DNA of 19,721 bases from Dimargaris cristalligena (Eukaryota > Kickxellomycota > Dimargaritomycetes > Dimargaritales > Dimargaritaceae), in contig JANBQC010000535.1 of assembly GCA_027576995.1 (NCBI GenBank), forward strand, positions 1 through 19,721. The letters run 5' to 3'. Below the pieces are notes generated by a model. The model was not told the DNA's origin, did not search any database, and saw nothing but the letters and a program-made list of their open reading frames with translations. Below, in pieces: positions 16,270-19,721 of this stretch. Every line of letters begins with the position of its first letter. Position 1 is the stretch's first letter. The translations under genes and the position numbers were made by a program.

Positions 16270-18671
16270 GGTTGACTAAGTTGGTCCAGAGGAACACCAA
16301 CGGCCAAAATAAAAATACGTTTGGGGACTGTATAAACAATAATGAAATAAGTATCGGGCTGTGGCAGTTGGCTAAGAAAAGCGCAATAAATTGGTGTAGT
16401 GGAAGATAAAACAAGTCAGATAAGATATAGTTTTTGTATATATATATAAAGTATAAAATAATGTCGGAGAAATATGCCAGTTGGGTGTGTGAACTTATAA
16501 TAAAATGAACTAGACATTAGCCAAAGCGGGACAGCTGCCAATTTATATTGACGAAGGAGATGCAAAGGTAATTAACAAGTATATTTAGACAATAAAATGG
16601 GACGTTTCTGAGCGATTCTATATCCAGAAATAAATTAGGAGGAGGGAACAAAAAAACGTTAAAGCTAGAAAGCTATACCCAGGCGAAGACCCTGATTAAT
16701 GGGGATGGGTTAAATAGCGGTTGGTAGTATTGGGTAAATACTTCAGCCACTGGGCGACTATTTTACTGACCCCCACTACCCCAAATTACCATGGGGAAGT
16801 TGGCATTATCCACCCCTCCTCCGCCTCCCCTTAATTACCCCGCTCAAGCGAGAGTGCTTGCAATACCCTTCAAAATTCGCGCCATTGGGCTCCTTTTCCC
16901 GCTCGGTCTTCCTTAAGCGTGCACCTGGGCGTGGGGACGAAGTGCAAAGTGGCATAACGGCCACACAAGAATTGGATTTGGGCATGAGTGGTGCGGTCCA
17001 GCCCACCAAGGTTATTTCCATTTGAGCCCGTCCATAAAAGGCTCCGTCCAATATTAAGGAATATTAGCAAGCTTAAGACGAATGAAGAAACTGTAATAGC
17101 AAACGCATTCTCGGGATATGCGTAAAGCAGGGGAGAGGGAAAGTAAGAGCTTGGAATATTCCTTTCGCCCTAGCATGTGGTTAGTCAGGTCCACTGCTAA
17201 CATAAACAGCACGCAAAGTAACTGGCCGTACCACCCCTCTATCCACTCCTTCGACCAATTTGGTCATGGATTAGGGATATGTGGGTTTCCCACACTCTGC
17301 TACATTATCCAACTCCAAATTGAACAGTATTTGGCCTCATTTGTTAAATATTAGTAATTACATAGGGACCGCCAGCGGGGAATAATGGCCACGCAAGGCT
17401 GCAGAGATAAAATAAAAACCATCGCATAAATCATAGGAAAGCAAAGGGAAGCAGCCCTCGAAGGGGTCGTACATTGTACAACCGTACTGTGTGGTGCTCT
17501 CTCATCCCCGTCCTGTTTACTCCCCCCTCCCCCCATTCACCTTCTCTAAAAGTCGAGACTCTCCCTTTTGACCTTTCTCCCTCTCTACTAACTGTGCCGT
17601 CTGGAACTGGTAGTCTCAACACACCTGTCCTGCTCTTTGGTGGCCCATCTTCATTAACCCTCGCCTCGTATCATTAATTGTAGGATATTTCTCGATATCA
17701 GTAAGTTTAAAATAAGACTGTCTTTCTGGGCCTATTATACACCACCCCCGTTCGTTTTTCCAAATTTAGTCATATACCATTTATATAGGTAAAACTGGGC
17801 CTCTTAGTACTGTAAAATCATGCTGGATAAGGGTATATGTATATACCGCCGTCCGGAACAAACTTTACCGTCACAAAGTGCGGAGAGAAAGGCGAGCCAG
17901 ATGTCTAAATAACAGTCTTACTGTCGATGGTTACATTATGGAAGCCGTCGATGGAATCCACGGTATTGGAAGGAGCAATCCCAAGATACAATCACATTTA
18001 TTGTCTAGGTTGATTTAAATTGTTGTGTATACCATAGGCGCTAGAAATGGCTAAATGGCATTGATCAGCAGTAGTCTAAGTCTCCTATCGCCAGTCAGGT
18101 GTGACTTGGTATACCCACTGTATGCCTGCCCGCGTGGACTCTTAGCGGATTAAGAGTGGTTAGCTGCCGTGACACACCAAATGTTGCTAGAGGGGGAAAA
18201 TAGTGAGTCGGCAAAGTTATTAGATAATTATCACTTCCATTTTTTGTGGCAACACCCACCCGCATTTATATGTGGAAATTATTCGCATTTCAAGGCAAGT
18301 AGAATTTCCCCCAAGACGGGAAATTACCAAAGGCAGCTAGTATACTAAGTGTTACACCCATCCATGCTCCGGTGAGTTTTTTTATTCGACCAATGTCTTT
18401 TTGTCAGAGAGCCGAGAGTTGTTGAAGACGTACTGATAAAAGGTGGTCGCGATATTATTCATCTTTCATCCTCGGCTACTATCACCACTGGGTCAAGATT
18501 TGATTAAAATGGGCGTCATTTTATTGACGTCTACCTAGACAGCGCTGTTTACAAGTGTCCTAGGAAATCGGCCTTTTATTGTGGTCGCGCTACAACGAAC
18601 CTAGAACACCGATGGGGAAAAAGGAAATGTCAGGGAGGCTAGCAAAGGCCATGGCACCCAAAGCCAGCGCG
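16270..18671. other. Gene-poor AT-rich region
   Basis: About 2.4 kb in which I find no supported gene or RNA. Open frames are short, have no recognisable motifs and show no flanking splice logic. Visible items are an AT microsatellite-like stretch near 16435-16450, a 5-bp perfect hairpin GTGGG-TTT-CCCAC at 17281-17293, a C/T-rich stretch at 17510-17640 and the left arm of an inverted repeat at 18124-18175. CpG dinucleotides are present throughout, unlike the block that follows. Confidence 0.5.
18124..18175 (+). repeat. Left arm of an imperfect long inverted repeat
   Basis: This 52-bp arm matches the reverse complement of 18808-18858 at roughly 75-80 percent by eye, including an exact 12-mer (18151-18162 against 18821-18832) and an exact GGACTCTT. 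It contains four CpG sites, all absent from the other arm. It may be the terminus of a decayed mobile element or an inverted pair of older repeat copies. Confidence 0.6.
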
Positions 18672-19492
18672 GCAGTGAGGACAAACTTGATGCATGAGGT
18701 GGGATACATAGCAAAATAGGGAGCAAATGGTCATACACAATGAGTTAAATATAAGAATGGGTAGATGCATGGAGGATTGTGATAATATCAGAATCTATAT
18801 AGTGGGAGTATCACCTGGGTTAACCACTCTTAGTCCATCAAGAGTCCCAAGGATAGGCTTCTAATGGCAGGCAGGGCTTAGACTTAGCCAAGTGGGCTAT
18901 AGGTGTCAGGTACAGGCACAGTACTAACTAATAAAGGCTAAGTGTAGGTATAGGTAAGGGACATGCAGCAAGCACACTTACTAGTTAGTATAAGGGGAGT
19001 GAATATATAGAGTTTATTGGGGGTAAACTAGGGGGGTAAGGATAAGCAAAGGGATTTAACCAGTCCCAATGGGGTCTAGTTATATATATGCAGGGACAAC
19101 TCCAGAGGGAAGTCCCTAGGGAAGGATATTACTAAGGCTAGGGAATAGGTAAATAGGCCAGCTAGATGGCTACTAGTATCTGGAAGACTCTGATGGTAAC
19201 TGGAAGAGACTTCAGATCAGCACCTGAGTGATTAGTGCAAAGAGGCAGAGTCCAGAAAGGGAAGGGTTATATAATATAGGATGATCCCATTGTGCTGGGG
19301 ATGACTATGGAAGGTTAATATGGTACTATAAGGCCTAATAGGGATGGACACTATGGTGTCTGGATTAAGGGGGATTAGATAGTCTAATAGGGAGAAGGTT
19401 AAGATTTTATGCCAGGTAGCTGGGGTTAAATGTATAGCCAGTATGGTAAACTTACCACATTTTTTACCTACTTTTATTTTTAATCCATTTTT
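18672..19492. mobile_element. CpG-free block, probable decayed methylated repeat
   Basis: No CG dinucleotide occurs in 821 consecutive bases, checked line by line. At this base composition several tens would be expected, and CpG is common in the rest of the window. The block is also G/A-rich on the plus strand and dense in TAG/CTA strings, so all frames are closed by stops. Selective CpG loss is the known result of deamination of methylated cytosine, which in fungi falls mainly on transposons. No intact transposase, reverse transcriptase or LTR was recognised, so the mobile origin is inferred. Confidence 0.5.
18808..18858 (-). repeat. Right arm of an imperfect long inverted repeat, inside the CpG-free block
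   Basis: This arm pairs with 18124-18175 in opposite orientation. Several differences fit C-to-T or G-to-A changes, including CpG to TpG, in this arm. It lies well inside the CpG-free block, which continues about 630 bp further right. Confidence 0.6.
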
Positions 19493-19510
19493 CGCACTTA
19501 TTAGAGGTAT

Positions 19511-19670
19511 GCCCCTGATGAGTGAATGAGCCCCTGCCCCTGATGAGTATAGTCATTTCTCCTCCATTTTCATTATTATATTGTTTTTCCTATTATTATA
19601 TTTTATACCCTTAACTGTGATGCACCCCTACCCCTGACCGGATGATACCCCTGCATTCACACTGCCCCTG
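19511..19670. repeat. CCCCTG motif cluster with a 14-bp direct repeat
   Basis: The hexamer CCCCTG occurs at 19512, 19531, 19537, 19631, 19648 and 19665, with a CCCCTA at 19625. A longer exact unit TGCCCCTGATGAGT is duplicated at 19510-19523 and 19535-19548. Between the two clusters, ATTATTATATT also occurs twice (19572-19582 and 19592-19602). The array is irregular, like a degenerate minisatellite or the edge of a repeat family continuing beyond the window. Confidence 0.65.
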
Positions 19671-19721
19671 GCCCAACTGCGCCCCAGTTCAAAGAATAGC
19701 TAACAATAGCTTTCTCCCTTT

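Noticed and set aside
19515..19548. CTGATGAG strings resembling the hammerhead ribozyme core
   Set aside because: The required stem II followed by GAAA and the flanking helices I and III could not be found at either copy. The string is better explained by the local CCCCTGATGAGT duplication.
1..19721. CRISPR arrays, prophage, operons or bacterial regulatory features
   Set aside because: No direct-repeat/spacer pattern or prokaryotic signals. The genes are plainly eukaryotic, with introns and monocistronic spacing.

Overview
The window looks like nuclear DNA of a fungus, probably an early-diverging (zygomycete-grade) lineage. This is an inference: the genes carry GT-AG introns, a eukaryotic tRNA has Pol III boxes, one protein is a fungal-style PET100, the large ORFs are rich in Ser/Pro/Gln/Gly, and intergenic spaces are 1-1.5 kb. 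The species cannot be named from the sequence.

Layout. A complete tRNA-Val(AAC) sits at the left edge (+). Three minus-strand genes follow: a split gene for the cytochrome c oxidase assembly factor PET100 (two exons, 201-781), a classical protein tyrosine phosphatase (1773-3413), and a LisH/WD40 scaffold protein (4573-6237). A divergent intergenic region of about 1.5 kb separates these from a 4.9-kb intronless plus-strand gene for a kinesin-6 motor (KIF20/KIF23-like, 7790-12685). On the minus strand beyond it lie an unrecognised gene, probably two exons and about 500 aa (14006-15586), and the first exon of a small secreted protein (16009-16269).

The right 3.4 kb (16270-19721) has no recognisable gene and is the accessory part. 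It contains an imperfect inverted repeat of about 51 bp whose copies lie about 630 bp apart, an 821-bp block without a single CpG (18672-19492), and a terminal cluster of CCCCTG motifs. CpG loss confined to one block, in DNA that is otherwise rich in CpG, suggests an old, formerly cytosine-methylated repeat.

The genes do not form a pathway. They are housekeeping and regulatory genes: respiratory-chain assembly, signalling, a WD40 scaffold and mitotic spindle/cytokinesis. No new multi-gene system was found. The items most worth a second look are the hidden PET100 exon, the CpG desert with its inverted repeat, the kinesin-6 insertions and tail motif, and the two unrecognised right-hand genes.
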